Source: Sorangium cellulosum So0157-2 (lineage in GTDB: Bacteria; Myxococcota_A; Polyangia; Polyangiales; Polyangiaceae). Taken from it: a stretch of DNA of 64,000 nucleotides. A program made the translations under genes and the position numbers. The stretch is from assembly GCF_000418325.1 (NCBI RefSeq), contig NC_021658.1, forward strand, positions 1,736,001-1,800,000, written 5' to 3'. The notes under the pieces were generated by a model that was not told where the DNA came from, searched no databases, and saw nothing but the letters and a program-made list of their open reading frames with translations. Shown piece after piece: positions 25,635 to 34,163 of the stretch (its first letter is position 1; every line of letters starts with the position of its first letter).

Positions 25635-27032
25635 CTAGGGCGCGGCGTCGCCGGCCGCCGGCTCCGTGCCCTCGGGCGGCTCGATCGGCGTGGGATCGCG
25701 GTGAGGCGGCCCCACGGGGCCCGCCGAGCCGAACGGCTGGGTCATCGTGATGCGCGAGCCGGGCTCCATCCGCCGCGGGAACGCGCCCGACACGGACACG
25801 AGGACCGCGTTCCGGACGATGCGCGTGTCGGGCAGCGCCGACGTCCTCGCCTCGGTGCGCTGGTTCGTGTGCTGGTACCGGAGCGCGAGCGCGAAATCCG
25901 GGATGACGACGACGGGGCTCCAGAGCAAGGCCACGTCGGTGACCACCGCGATCGTGGTCGGCCCCGTCACGAGCTCCCCGGCCGCGTTCGCCTCGAGCGG
26001 CTGCGCGATCTGACCGCCGGCCGAGCCCTCGACCGACAGGTGCCAGGCCGGGCGAATGGGCGCGGCGGCGCGGAGCGTCAGCTGATGCGAGAGCTGGATC
26101 TGCTGCAAAAAGACGTTGGGCGTGGCCGTGTAGGCGTACGCGAGCTCGGCCTCGCCACGGTCGTGCGTGTAGCGCAGCGCCGCGAGCCCCGCCGGCCGCA
26201 CGAGCGAGTCGGCGCCGCCGGTCAGGTCGGTCGCGACCACCCCGCCGACGTCGAGCTGGCTCGAAAAGCGGCGGCCGAGGTCGTGCTGCCAGCTCGCCAC
26301 GAGCGTGGTCAGGAGCTGATCGCGATCCTCGACCGTGTCCGGGGTCGTGGGGTCGGTGTCGGTCACCGGGACGTTGTCGAAGTGGGTGTAGCCGACCGAG
26401 AGCGCGCCGGACACGGTGTCGTGGCGGAAGATGCGCTGCGCGCTCAGCGTGTTCGACACGGTGTACGTGCGCTGCGGGAGGTCCTGGAGCGGGTTGTAGA
26501 CGAGGAACGTCGCCCCCTGCCCGAGCGCCCAGACCGGCGACGGCTGGAACGAGAACCCCTCGTTGAACGACGCCTGCACGAAGTTCGTCGTCCCGCCCGC
26601 GGTGCCCTGGATCGTCGTGGTCCCCGGCGTCTGCTCGAGCTGGAAGGTGTTGAGCTGGCCCTGCGACCCGGCCGCGCCGAGCGTCAGCGTGGTCCTCGGC
26701 GACGTGACGAAGCGGCCGGACCACATGGCCATGTTCGAGTACGAGCTCGCCTCCCAGTGCCGGAAGAAGAAGCTCGCCGAGAACGTGTACGACAGCGTCT
26801 GCGAGGTCCGCGGCGTCGTGTAGGTGAAGATCAGGCCGGGGCTCACGGTCCCGAAGCCGTCGGCGTCGGGGCCGGGCCCGGCCGGAGGCTCGGCCGCCGA
26901 GCTCACGTTGTCGGTGACGCCGATCGAGCCCGTGAAGACGCCCTGGAGATACGCGTCCTGCGCTCGAGCGTCGTCGTGGGTGAGGATCGCGCAGCCGAAG
27001 GCCGCGACCGCAATGCCTCGTCCGGAGCGCAT
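25635..27032 (-). CDS. Outer-membrane beta-barrel, candidate polysaccharide export porin (Wzp-like)
   Basis: About 465 residues with a signal peptide ending near DARAQ (about residue 23). The mature protein is dominated by alternating amphipathic strands (TLSYTFSASFFFRHW, TLTLGAAGSQGQL, AALRYTHDRGEAELAYAY, QIQLSHQLTLRAAA). Many are separated by short turns and longer Gly/Pro/Thr-rich loops, as in 16-18-stranded barrels. The C-terminus is Pro-rich (IEPPEGTEPAAGDAAP) rather than ending in the classical aromatic residue. It is the last gene of an operon with the Wzz-like protein and the CpsD-like ATPase. With the very short OPX protein, this fits an export porin of a Wzx/Wzy pathway; the function is inferred from context. 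ATG 27032 is chosen for the signal peptide. Confidence 0.72.
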   Translation of the reverse strand: MRSGRGIAVAAFGCAILTHDDARAQDAYLQGVFTGSIGVTDNVSSAAEPPAGPGPDADGFGTVSPGLIFTYTTPRTSQTLSYTFSASFFFRHWEASSYSNMAMWSGRFVTSPRTTLTLGAAGSQGQLNTFQLEQTPGTTTIQGTAGGTTNFVQASFNEGFSFQPSPVWALGQGATFLVYNPLQDLPQRTYTVSNTLSAQRIFRHDTVSGALSVGYTHFDNVPVTDTDPTTPDTVEDRDQLLTTLVASWQHDLGRRFSSQLDVGGVVATDLTGGADSLVRPAGLAALRYTHDRGEAELAYAYTATPNVFLQQIQLSHQLTLRAAAPIRPAWHLSVEGSAGGQIAQPLEANAAGELVTGPTTIAVVTDVALLWSPVVVIPDFALALRYQHTNQRTEARTSALPDTRIVRNAVLVSVSGAFPRRMEPGSRITMTQPFGSAGPVGPPHRDPTPIEPPEGTEPAAGDAAP

Positions 27033-27120
27033 GAGGGCCGCAAGGTAACAATGGAGCCGGCGCGCGGCTACGCCTCCCCGACCTTTCGAGCAGGGAAGCC
27101 GCGGGCCGCGCACCATGCCC

Positions 27121-28947
27121 TCAGGCGTCGAGCAGGACGACACCGAGGATGGGCGCCGGCCGGAGCTGCTCGATGGCCTGGCGGATCGCCTTGCGGGTCG
27201 ACTTCTTGACCTGCGACGTCAGGATCACGCCGTCCACCGAGTCGCCGATCACGTTCATGTCCATGCTGCCGATCACGGGGGGCGTGTCGATGATGATGTA
27301 CGAGTAACCCGCGCGCTTGAGGCTCTCGATCGCGCTCGAGAACGCCACCGCGTCGAGGATCGGCGGCCGCTCCGCGCGCGGGTCGACGGCCAGGATGTGG
27401 ACCGGCGTCTGGAGGGAGAGCCTCGCGTCCGGCGACCTGCCGCCCACCGGCGCCGCGTTCCTGTCCGACGAGTCGACCCCGTCGTCGCCGGGCGCCACGG
27501 CGGGCGCCGGCGCCGCCTGGTCGACGACGACCCAGGGGGCGAACCGATCGGCGGCGTGGCGCTGGAGCTGCTCGCTGAAGCAGCTCGGGGGATCGAACCG
27601 CAGCGCCTTCGCGATGCCGGGCTGGCGGATGTTCGCCTCGACGAGGAGGATCTTCCCGCGGACGGTCTCGCGCAGGGAGAGCGCCAGGTTGATGGCGCAC
27701 GACGTCTTGCCCTCGCCCGGCCCGGCGCTCGTCACCGCGATCGTCGTCCCCACGGCCGACGGCAGCTTGCGCCGGAGCGTCCGGTAGGCGTCCGCCTGCG
27801 GCGAGTACGGCGCGTGGATCATCACGATGCTCGGAGCCACGGCGTCCGGCAGCGGCAGCGGGCGCACGGTGACCTCGCCGAAGCCGCCCAGGCCTTCCTC
27901 CGGGAGCAGCCCGGCGTTCTCCGGGCCGCTCGGCAGCGAGCGCATGTGCTCGATGTGCAGCGACGGCGGCTCCTCGAACGTCGGATCCAGCGACTGCAGC
28001 TTCGCGTCCACGGCCTGCTGCGCTGGGGTCGACACCACGCGGTTGAAGATGAGCGACGGCGGCGACGAGAACGTGGCGGTGCCCGAGCGCTCCAGCGGCC
28101 TCTCGGGCGGCGGCGGCGGCTGCTGCGGCGGCGGCACCTCGCGCACCGTCACCTCGCGCGCGGCGCCCGGCACCACGCGGTCGAAGACGAGCGACGGGGG
28201 CGAGGGGAACGCCCCGCTGAACGAGCGCTCCAGGGGCGGCGCGCCCGCGGCGTGCGGCGCCGCTTCGCGGACACCCACGTCGCGCGCCGGCGGCGCGATG
28301 ACCCGCTCGATCGGCACCGGCATCGCCGGCGCGCCCGGGCCGCTCGGCGCGAGCCCGGGGCTGCTCAGCGTGGCGCTCAGGTCGACGACGCGCGTCACCA
28401 CCGGGGCCGCGTAGGGCCGCTCGGGGCCGGGCGGCAGCGCGGGCGCGCCGTGCATCGCCGGGTGGCCGTGAGGCGCGCCGTGCTCGCCGCGCTCCCCGGA
28501 CAGCCCCGCCAGGAACATCGCCGCCGCCTGGGGCGGCGACCTGAGCGGCGCCTGCATGCCGGGATGACCGCCGGCCGCCGCCTGCCCGGGGCCGAGGCGC
28601 AGCCCCATCCCGTGCTGGCCCGCGTGCGGCAGGTCATGGCGGATGGTCGGCGAGTCGAACGCGGCGCCCGAGTCGTCCTGGCTCGGGCGCTCCGCCGAGA
28701 CCACGTCCTCGGCGTCGTTCGCGAGGCGCAGGACGCGGGCGATCATCTCCTCGCGCACGTCCGGATCCGGCGCGATCGAGCGCCAGTTGCCGACCACGTT
28801 GCGGAGCCGGCGCGCCTCGATGACGAGGGCGCGGACCCGCGCGGTCTGCTCCGCGCGACTCAGGAAGTCGCAGACCTGATCGAGCGCCCGCTCCAGAGAC
28901 GCGACGGGCGGGGGCTTTCCCGGCTCAGCTCCGCCTGTTTCAGCCAC
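27121..28947 (-). CDS. CpsD/CapB-family P-loop ATPase (BY-kinase-like) with long Pro-rich N-terminal region
   Basis: 608 residues. Residues about 1-380 are low-complexity Pro/Ala/Ser/Gly-rich, with a short helical start, and contain repeated SPPSL(V/I)F(D/N)RVV blocks. The C-terminal 220 residues are the BY-kinase domain, with Walker A SAGPGEGKTS (about 407-416) and Walker B YIIIDTPP (about 550). The Walker A' segment reads LLVEANIRQP where active kinases have two Asp residues (DxDxR). The tyrosine-rich autophosphorylation tail is absent, as the protein ends VVLLDA. It may be an ATP-binding regulator of the Wzz-like partner rather than an active kinase. GTG 28947 overlaps the Wzz-like stop by 8 nt and has GAGGA upstream. 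Confidence 0.85.
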   Translation of the reverse strand: MAETGGAEPGKPPPVASLERALDQVCDFLSRAEQTARVRALVIEARRLRNVVGNWRSIAPDPDVREEMIARVLRLANDAEDVVSAERPSQDDSGAAFDSPTIRHDLPHAGQHGMGLRLGPGQAAAGGHPGMQAPLRSPPQAAAMFLAGLSGERGEHGAPHGHPAMHGAPALPPGPERPYAAPVVTRVVDLSATLSSPGLAPSGPGAPAMPVPIERVIAPPARDVGVREAAPHAAGAPPLERSFSGAFPSPPSLVFDRVVPGAAREVTVREVPPPQQPPPPPERPLERSGTATFSSPPSLIFNRVVSTPAQQAVDAKLQSLDPTFEEPPSLHIEHMRSLPSGPENAGLLPEEGLGGFGEVTVRPLPLPDAVAPSIVMIHAPYSPQADAYRTLRRKLPSAVGTTIAVTSAGPGEGKTSCAINLALSLRETVRGKILLVEANIRQPGIAKALRFDPPSCFSEQLQRHAADRFAPWVVVDQAAPAPAVAPGDDGVDSSDRNAAPVGGRSPDARLSLQTPVHILAVDPRAERPPILDAVAFSSAIESLKRAGYSYIIIDTPPVIGSMDMNVIGDSVDGVILTSQVKKSTRKAIRQAIEQLRPAPILGVVLLDA

Positions 28948-30502
28948 GGCGTCCTCGGGGCCCGCGCGCGTTGGCCGGTACGACGACGAGCACCGGAGCG
29001 AGCGCCATTCGATCGATATCTTCCATGTCGTAAACCCGATCGTCGAGCACGATGCCACGCGCCGCGGCGGCGGCGATCCCGGCCGCGACGGACACGAACA
29101 GCCCCGCGATGGCGAGGAGCAGCCGCGACGGGCCCGAGGGCGCGCTCGGCCTGTACGCCGGGTCGAGCACCTCGATCTGCGCCGAGTAGCCGCCCTGCTC
29201 CGAGCTCGCGGCCATCTCCGCGCGGAACGACTTGCCCTCGAGGTCGGCGAGCCGCTGCTGCGCCCGCGCCTTCTCGCGGCTGAGCCGCGACCACTCGGTC
29301 TCGGTGTTGATGATCGCCTTGGCCGTCTCGCTCTCGTCGGCCTGGTTCCCCCTCTTCGCGGTCCTGCGCGCGGCGATCTCCCGCTCGATCTTCGCGAGCT
29401 GGGCCCGGATCTTCGCCTTCTCGGCCTCGTCGGTCGCGGCGACCTCCACGACCGGCTCCGGCGCGGGCGGCATGATCAGCGCCTCCTCGGCGCGCCGCAG
29501 CGCCGCCTCGGCGTTGCTCACGCGGGCGGCCGCGGCCCGGACGTCCGGGTGCTGCTCGGTGAACCGGGACTGCTTGTCGGCGAGGTCCCGCCGCGCGGTC
29601 GCGAGCTCCTGCTCGGCCTGATCCTTCTGGCGGACCAGCACGGGGGAGGGCCCAGCCCCGGCGCTCGGCGCCACCTGCTCCGGCTTGCCGGTGAGCCGGG
29701 CCCGCAGGCGGGGCGCCTGCCGCTCGAGGGCCTCCAGCGTCGGGTCGGTGGTGGTGGAGCGGCGCTCCTGCGCGCGGATGGCGGCGCCGGTCTGCGCGCC
29801 GCCGGGCGCGGCCTGCTCGGCGGCGAACTCGGGGTGCTCGGCGAGGAACGCCGCGAGCTCGGTCTCCGCCTTCTCGACGTCCTGCTCGGCGCGCTTCAGC
29901 TCGGCGTCGAGGAACTCGTTGGTCAGCTTCGCCTGCGACCTGCGCATGCGCGTCGTCTCCTCGACGAGGATGTCGGCGAGCCGCTGCGTCACCTCCTGCG
30001 CCTGCTCGCGCGTCTCCCCCTCGGCCGAGATCGCGAAGGTGTCGGTCGAGCGGGCCTTGAAGGTGATCTTCATGCGGAGCCGGTCGACCGCGTCGACCAT
30101 GCCCCGCTTCTCGAGGACGTCGGGGAAGAGGTTGAACTCGGTCACGACCTTCTCGAGGTTGGAGCGCGCGAGCAGCGTCTCCTTCAGCCGCGCGGAGAGG
30201 GTGCGGAGCGGGTCGGGCCCGTCCGGCCCGAGGTACGTCGCCTTCACGCCCTCCCGGTAGAAGATCACCGTCTCGGAGCGGTACGCGGGCTTCCTCGACT
30301 GCACGACGAGCACCGTGAACGCGATCCCCGCGAGCGCCACGAGCACGGCCACGTACCAGTGCGCCAGGGTCCGGTTGATCATCGCGCTGATGCTGGGCGG
30401 CTGCGGACCCGCAGGTCGCGCCGTCGCATCGACGGGAAGCGCCCCGAGCGCCTCCTGGGGCGGGGTAGGCCCGGAGGACTGCTGGTTCATCTTCTTGTCC
30501 AT
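28940..30502 (-). CDS. Wzz/GumC-like polysaccharide co-polymerase
   Basis: A 520-residue inner-membrane protein with one helix near residues 47-66 (YVAVLVALAGIAFTVLVVQS) and another near 465-487 (LLLAIAGLFVSVAAGIAAAA). The large periplasmic part between them has long coiled coils (about 190-240 and 300-440). A PxP-like motif precedes the second helix (VLDPAYRPSAPSGPSR), as in Wzz proteins. It should set chain length with Wzy and connect to OPX and the CpsD-like ATPase. ATG 30502 has GAGGAG 8 nt upstream; an in-frame upstream start would lack this. It is the first gene of the operon with the ATPase and beta-barrel, preceded by a 383-bp non-coding region. Confidence 0.9.
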   Translation of the reverse strand: MDKKMNQQSSGPTPPQEALGALPVDATARPAGPQPPSISAMINRTLAHWYVAVLVALAGIAFTVLVVQSRKPAYRSETVIFYREGVKATYLGPDGPDPLRTLSARLKETLLARSNLEKVVTEFNLFPDVLEKRGMVDAVDRLRMKITFKARSTDTFAISAEGETREQAQEVTQRLADILVEETTRMRRSQAKLTNEFLDAELKRAEQDVEKAETELAAFLAEHPEFAAEQAAPGGAQTGAAIRAQERRSTTTDPTLEALERQAPRLRARLTGKPEQVAPSAGAGPSPVLVRQKDQAEQELATARRDLADKQSRFTEQHPDVRAAAARVSNAEAALRRAEEALIMPPAPEPVVEVAATDEAEKAKIRAQLAKIEREIAARRTAKRGNQADESETAKAIINTETEWSRLSREKARAQQRLADLEGKSFRAEMAASSEQGGYSAQIEVLDPAYRPSAPSGPSRLLLAIAGLFVSVAAGIAAAAARGIVLDDRVYDMEDIDRMALAPVLVVVPANARGPRGRRG

Positions 30503-30885
30503 AGTTCGCGCTCCTCGAAGGTTGCCCTTGCTCCGCCCGACCCGGAGAACGCGCACCTAGTCCGGCGGACGGCTGCCTATCGTAGACGTGCGCCGCCCGA
30601 GCGCCAGCTTGTTGCATGCGGCCCGCGCTCACCGCACGCGACCCCGAGCCGATCACGCCCCCGGCACACGCATGAGGCGGCGTGGCCACGGTCACGGAGC
30701 GCCGCGTGCTCCCGTCTTCCCGCGCGCCCCCCCGTCTTCCCCCGTCTTCCCGCGCGCCCCCGTCTTCCCGCGCGCCCCCCGCCCCCGCGCGCTCCCGTCA
30801 CCGGCCGCCCCGCGCGCGGCGCCGGCCGATGCCGCGGCGCCGGCCGATGCCGCGGGGCCGGCGGCGAGCGCGCCGCCCCGCTGCG
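30503..30885. other. Non-coding region with CCCGTCTTCCCGCGCG repeats
   Basis: This 383-bp gap holds the promoter of the Wzz operon, since it lies downstream of the STAS gene on the same strand. At about 30711-30790 the sequence CCCGTCTTCCCGCGCGCCCC recurs four times in degenerate form, followed by two copies of GCCGATGCCGCGGCGCCG near 30825-30855. No gene is supportable. A clear promoter could not be picked out. Confidence 0.55.
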
Positions 30886-31185
30886 TCACGTGGGGAACAC
30901 CCGATCGAGGCGCAGCAGGCGGAAGATGGCGCGCGGCTGATCCCGGAGGCCCACGATGCGCACCTGGCCGCCGTTGGCTCGTACCCGCTTGAACAGCGAG
31001 ACGATGACGCCGACGCCGGAGCTGTCGATCAGCCGGAGCGACGAGAGCTCGAGCGTGATGTTCTGCCGGTTCTCGGCCACCAGCTCGTCCACCAACGTCC
31101 TGAACTCCGGTGCGGTCACCGCGTCGAGGGTCCCCTCGAACTGCACAACCGTCTCATTGCCGTTATCGGTCCGCGTATAGCTCAT
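30886..31185 (-). CDS. STAS-domain anti-sigma factor antagonist (RsbV/SpoIIAA-like)
   Basis: 99 residues forming one STAS domain. TVVQFEGTLDAVTAPEF is the first strand and loop, ITLELSSLRLIDSSGVGVIV carries the phosphorylatable Ser in DSSG, and VRIVGLRDQPRAIFRLLRL closes the fold. In RsbV-type proteins this Ser is phosphorylated by the HATPase partner and dephosphorylated by a PP2C enzyme, and both are encoded in this locus. The ATG overlaps the stop of the HATPase gene by 4 nt (31182-31185), so the pair is co-translated. Cytoplasmic. Confidence 0.93.
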   Translation of the reverse strand: MSYTRTDNGNETVVQFEGTLDAVTAPEFRTLVDELVAENRQNITLELSSLRLIDSSGVGVIVSLFKRVRANGGQVRIVGLRDQPRAIFRLLRLDRVFPT

Positions 31186-31769
31186 TGGATTTTGATTCCC
31201 CCTGCGGCGCGGGCTGCGCCCAAGCGGGAGACGCTCCGCATTCGGAAACTGCTCGTCCGATGCCCCGTCGCCTCGGCGAAATCGGCATCGGAATGCTCTT
31301 GTTCGCTGCTGCCTTCACTGCCGTCGCCGGCGACGCACGAGCTGCCCTCCCGCCGCTTCACGAGGCGGAGGACATTCGGGCTGCCGGGACAGTAATCGAC
31401 CTCATCCATGAACGACTTGATGATGAAGAGCCCCATGCCGGACTCGGGGAGGTCGTCGATGGGAGGGTTGTCGATGGCCGCGGGGTCGAAGCTGCATCCC
31501 GTGTCCATCAGGCGGATGATGATGCCGTCCGCGTCGGACTCGATCTCGATGTCCACGTCGCCGGGCGGTCCAGCCCGGTATCCGTGAATCGCGATGTTGT
31601 TGAACGCCTCCCCGAACGCCGAGACCGTCTGGTCCTCGAAGTCTTCCTGGGTCAGGCCGGGCGATCCGCCTTCGACCCTCCCAGGCGCGGCCATCTTGCA
31701 TGCGGCCGCCACCACGCGGAGGGCGAGGTGGCGATAGGTCAACGAACCTGGTACGCGGAGTCGGATCAC
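31182..31769 (-). CDS. HATPase anti-sigma factor / serine-protein kinase (RsbW/SpoIIAB-like)
   Basis: 195 residues. The GHKL ATPase domain has the N-box EAFNNIAIHGY, the G1 box MDTGCSFDP and the G2 box ESGMGLFIIKSFMDEVDY. These are the motifs of RsbW-type kinases that bind a sigma factor or another target and phosphorylate a STAS partner. After about residue 140 there is a 55-residue Ser/Glu-rich disordered tail, longer than usual and possibly regulatory. GTG 31769 has GGAGG 7 nt upstream, better than TTG 31775. It overlaps the STAS gene by 4 nt. No sigma-factor gene is adjacent, so the target may be elsewhere or may be a non-sigma protein. Confidence 0.9.
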   Translation of the reverse strand: MIRLRVPGSLTYRHLALRVVAAACKMAAPGRVEGGSPGLTQEDFEDQTVSAFGEAFNNIAIHGYRAGPPGDVDIEIESDADGIIIRLMDTGCSFDPAAIDNPPIDDLPESGMGLFIIKSFMDEVDYCPGSPNVLRLVKRREGSSCVAGDGSEGSSEQEHSDADFAEATGHRTSSFRMRSVSRLGAARAAGGIKIQ

Positions 31770-31834
31770 GCCCAAACCTCCATCCGAGCTTGTACCCTAC
31801 CACGTTCTCGACTATGGGAGCCACAAGGTAAACA

Positions 31835-32566
31835 GTGACACCTGGCGTTCGTGTAGCGAAACGTGCGATCGACATCGCGGGCTCGCTCGTGGGTCTCACG
31901 CTGACCCTCCCGCTCTACCCGATCATCGGCGCGGCCATCTACCTCGAGTCGCCCGGGCCGATCTTCTACATGCAGCGCCGCGCGGGCATGCTGATCGGCA
32001 CGGAAGTTCGGGATGGCGTGAGCTACCCGCGGTTCGTCGAATTCCATATGCGCAAGTTCCGTTCCATGCGCGTGGATGCCGAGAAGATGACCGGGCCCGT
32101 GCTCGCCCAGCAGGACGACCCGCGCATCACGCGCGTCGGGCGCTTCCTGCGCAAGACGCGCCTCGACGAGATCCCGCAGTTCTGGAGCGTGCTCATGGGC
32201 GACATGAGCATCGTGGGGCCGCGTCCCGAGCGGCCGGAGCTGCTCGTCAACCTGGCGCTCGCCATCCCGTTCTTCGAGGAGCGGATGCGCGACATCAAGC
32301 CGGGCATCACGGGGCTCGCGCAGGTGTCGCTGGGCTACACCGGCCGCGCCCCGGCGGAGAGCGAGGTCGCCGCGTTCGAGGCGACGCTGACGAACCCGTT
32401 CGGCCTCGAGGAGGCGGAGGGGGCCGAGGCCGACGACATGCGGATGAAGCTGCTGTTCGACCTCGCGTACGCCGCGTCGCTCGAGAAGCTCTCGACGTTC
32501 CTGTCGATGGAGCTCTCGATCATCCTGAAGACGCCGCTCGTGATGGTCCTCGGCCTCGGGCGCTGA
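31835..32566 (+). CDS. Initiating polyprenyl-phosphate phosphoglycosyl transferase (WbaP/EpsL-like)
   Basis: 243 residues. An N-terminal membrane hairpin (about 13-38) is followed by the bacterial sugar-transferase domain. The hallmarks are FHMRKFRSMRVDAEKMTGP, DPRITRVGRFLRKTRLDEIP (with the catalytic Asp-Glu dyad), and QFWSVLMGDMSIVGPRPERP. It transfers a sugar-phosphate to undecaprenyl phosphate and so starts the repeat unit at the inner membrane. It is the short form, without the N-terminal membrane-sensor domain of full-length WbaP. The C-terminal about 60 residues contain further helices. GTG 31835 has AAGG 6 nt upstream. It is divergent from the HATPase gene; the gap is only 65 bp. Confidence 0.93.
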   Translation: MTPGVRVAKRAIDIAGSLVGLTLTLPLYPIIGAAIYLESPGPIFYMQRRAGMLIGTEVRDGVSYPRFVEFHMRKFRSMRVDAEKMTGPVLAQQDDPRITRVGRFLRKTRLDEIPQFWSVLMGDMSIVGPRPERPELLVNLALAIPFFEERMRDIKPGITGLAQVSLGYTGRAPAESEVAAFEATLTNPFGLEEAEGAEADDMRMKLLFDLAYAASLEKLSTFLSMELSIILKTPLVMVLGLGR

Positions 32567-32664
32567 GCCGGCGCCGCGCGCCGCGCGCCGCGCCAGGAGC
32601 GCGCCGCGCGGCCGCCCCGGCCCCGCGCGCCTGCGATCCCCGGCGGGCTCGCGGGCGGGCGGCG

Positions 32665-34041
32665 CTAGGCCCGCTTGCTGAGCACGAAGATGACCAGCAT
32701 GATGGCGACGTCGGCCAGGATGAGCCGGTAGACGTCGCGCTTCTCGAGCCGGATCGAGAAGTTCGGATCGACGCTCCGGATCGCGCAGTAGAGCGCCCCC
32801 GCGAGGCCGAAGTAGATCCAGAGCACGTAGTGGTACGTGAACGAGAGGAAGAAGATCCCGACCATCATCCCGCAGAACCCGGCCATGATCGCCATGGCCC
32901 AGGCGCGGATCATCGCGAACTGGGCGCCGTGCTCGTACCGCTTGAGCGCGACCAGCGAGATCTTGAGCGTGAGGTAGATCATCGCCGTCCACGCGAACAT
33001 CCCGAGCGGACCGAGCTCCGAGAGCGCGAGGAGGTACGCGTTGTGCGCGGTGAGCCAGTGGTGCTCGGTGAACTGGCGGAAGCCCGCGCCCATCAGCGGG
33101 AACATCCGGTAGATGATCAGGCCCTCGGCCAGGATCTCCGTGCGCTCGTTCGCCGACTCGTCCGCCTCGCCGCCGCCGCGGCCGCCGAGGAGCATGAGCG
33201 GCGCCGCGAAGACCGCGCCGAAGATCGCGCCGCGGACGCCGTACTTCTTGACGAAGTAGACGCCCAGCACCGTCGCGAAGACGAGCTGGCCGCCGCGGGA
33301 CTGCGTGAGGATGATCGCGGTCGCGATCACGAGCAGCGAGGCGAGGACCAGGAGCGCGCGCGTGAACGAGCGCTTCTGCTCGAACAGGGCGAAGCTGAAC
33401 GGCAGGACGATGCCCGACGTGAGCGCGAGCTCGTTGGGATCCTGGAGCACGCCGCGCCAGCGCACCCGGCCGTTGATCGTCGACGTCTTGAAGAGGCCGA
33501 CGCGCTCGCACAGGTACTCGGCCTCGGGATCGGCGCCGGGCCCCTCGCGGCAGTCCACGCGCATCTCGCAGGGCCGGCCGTCGGGGATGCCGGCCTCGCC
33601 GCGCGAGCCGCCGATGGTCTGCGTCATCGCGAGGCACTGGAACGACGAGAACCCCTGGTGCACGGCGACGCCCGCCACGAAGAGGCCCATGATGAGCACC
33701 GTGCCGGCGAGCTTCTGGAAGCCCTTGAAGCCCTCGGGGCTGTGCCCGATCAGGAAGAAGAGGACGAACGTCACGCTGATCGAGACGAAGCCCTCGGAGA
33801 ACTCGGCGGGGTTGCGCAGGCCGAGCGTGAGCACGCACCAGAAGTAGACGACGATCGCCCAGCGCAGCTGCGGGGTCGCCCTCAGCCTGACCTTGCCAAG
33901 GGCGAGGTCGAGGCCCATGCCCATGAAGGCGAGGGCGAGCCAGAGGTACAAGAACGGCAGGCTCTCGAAGCGCTCGTCCCACTCCTGGGGCCTGCCGTAG
34001 ATGAAGATGATGAGAAGGATGACCCCGGGGAGCGCGAGCAT
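32665..34041 (-). CDS. wzy: O-antigen ligase / Wzy-like polymerase
   Basis: 458 residues, about 11 membrane helices. The Wzy_C signature is recognisable as IILTQSRGGQLVF, then PLMGAGFRQF and HNAYLLALSELGPLG. The best reading is the polymerase of this Wzx/Wzy pathway; a ligase activity cannot be excluded from sequence. Unusually, the extracytoplasmic loop at about residues 150-205 has four cysteines (FQCLAM, PCEMRVDC, YLCERV) and many acidic residues, suggesting disulfides. ATG 34041 has GAGGA at about 9 nt. The 98 bp between its stop and the convergent transferase is a GC-only tract with weak dyad symmetry. Confidence 0.88.
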   Translation of the reverse strand: MLALPGVILLIIFIYGRPQEWDERFESLPFLYLWLALAFMGMGLDLALGKVRLRATPQLRWAIVVYFWCVLTLGLRNPAEFSEGFVSISVTFVLFFLIGHSPEGFKGFQKLAGTVLIMGLFVAGVAVHQGFSSFQCLAMTQTIGGSRGEAGIPDGRPCEMRVDCREGPGADPEAEYLCERVGLFKTSTINGRVRWRGVLQDPNELALTSGIVLPFSFALFEQKRSFTRALLVLASLLVIATAIILTQSRGGQLVFATVLGVYFVKKYGVRGAIFGAVFAAPLMLLGGRGGGEADESANERTEILAEGLIIYRMFPLMGAGFRQFTEHHWLTAHNAYLLALSELGPLGMFAWTAMIYLTLKISLVALKRYEHGAQFAMIRAWAMAIMAGFCGMMVGIFFLSFTYHYVLWIYFGLAGALYCAIRSVDPNFSIRLEKRDVYRLILADVAIMLVIFVLSKRA

Positions 34042-34163
34042 GACGAGGGTCCTCAGCGAAGACGCGGTTCGGGTGGAGGGGGACGTTCCGGAGGATCGCG
34101 GCCCGCGTCAAGCGACTTGCGCCGGCGCCTCCCGGAGCGATCGCCGTCGCCGCGCGCGCGACG

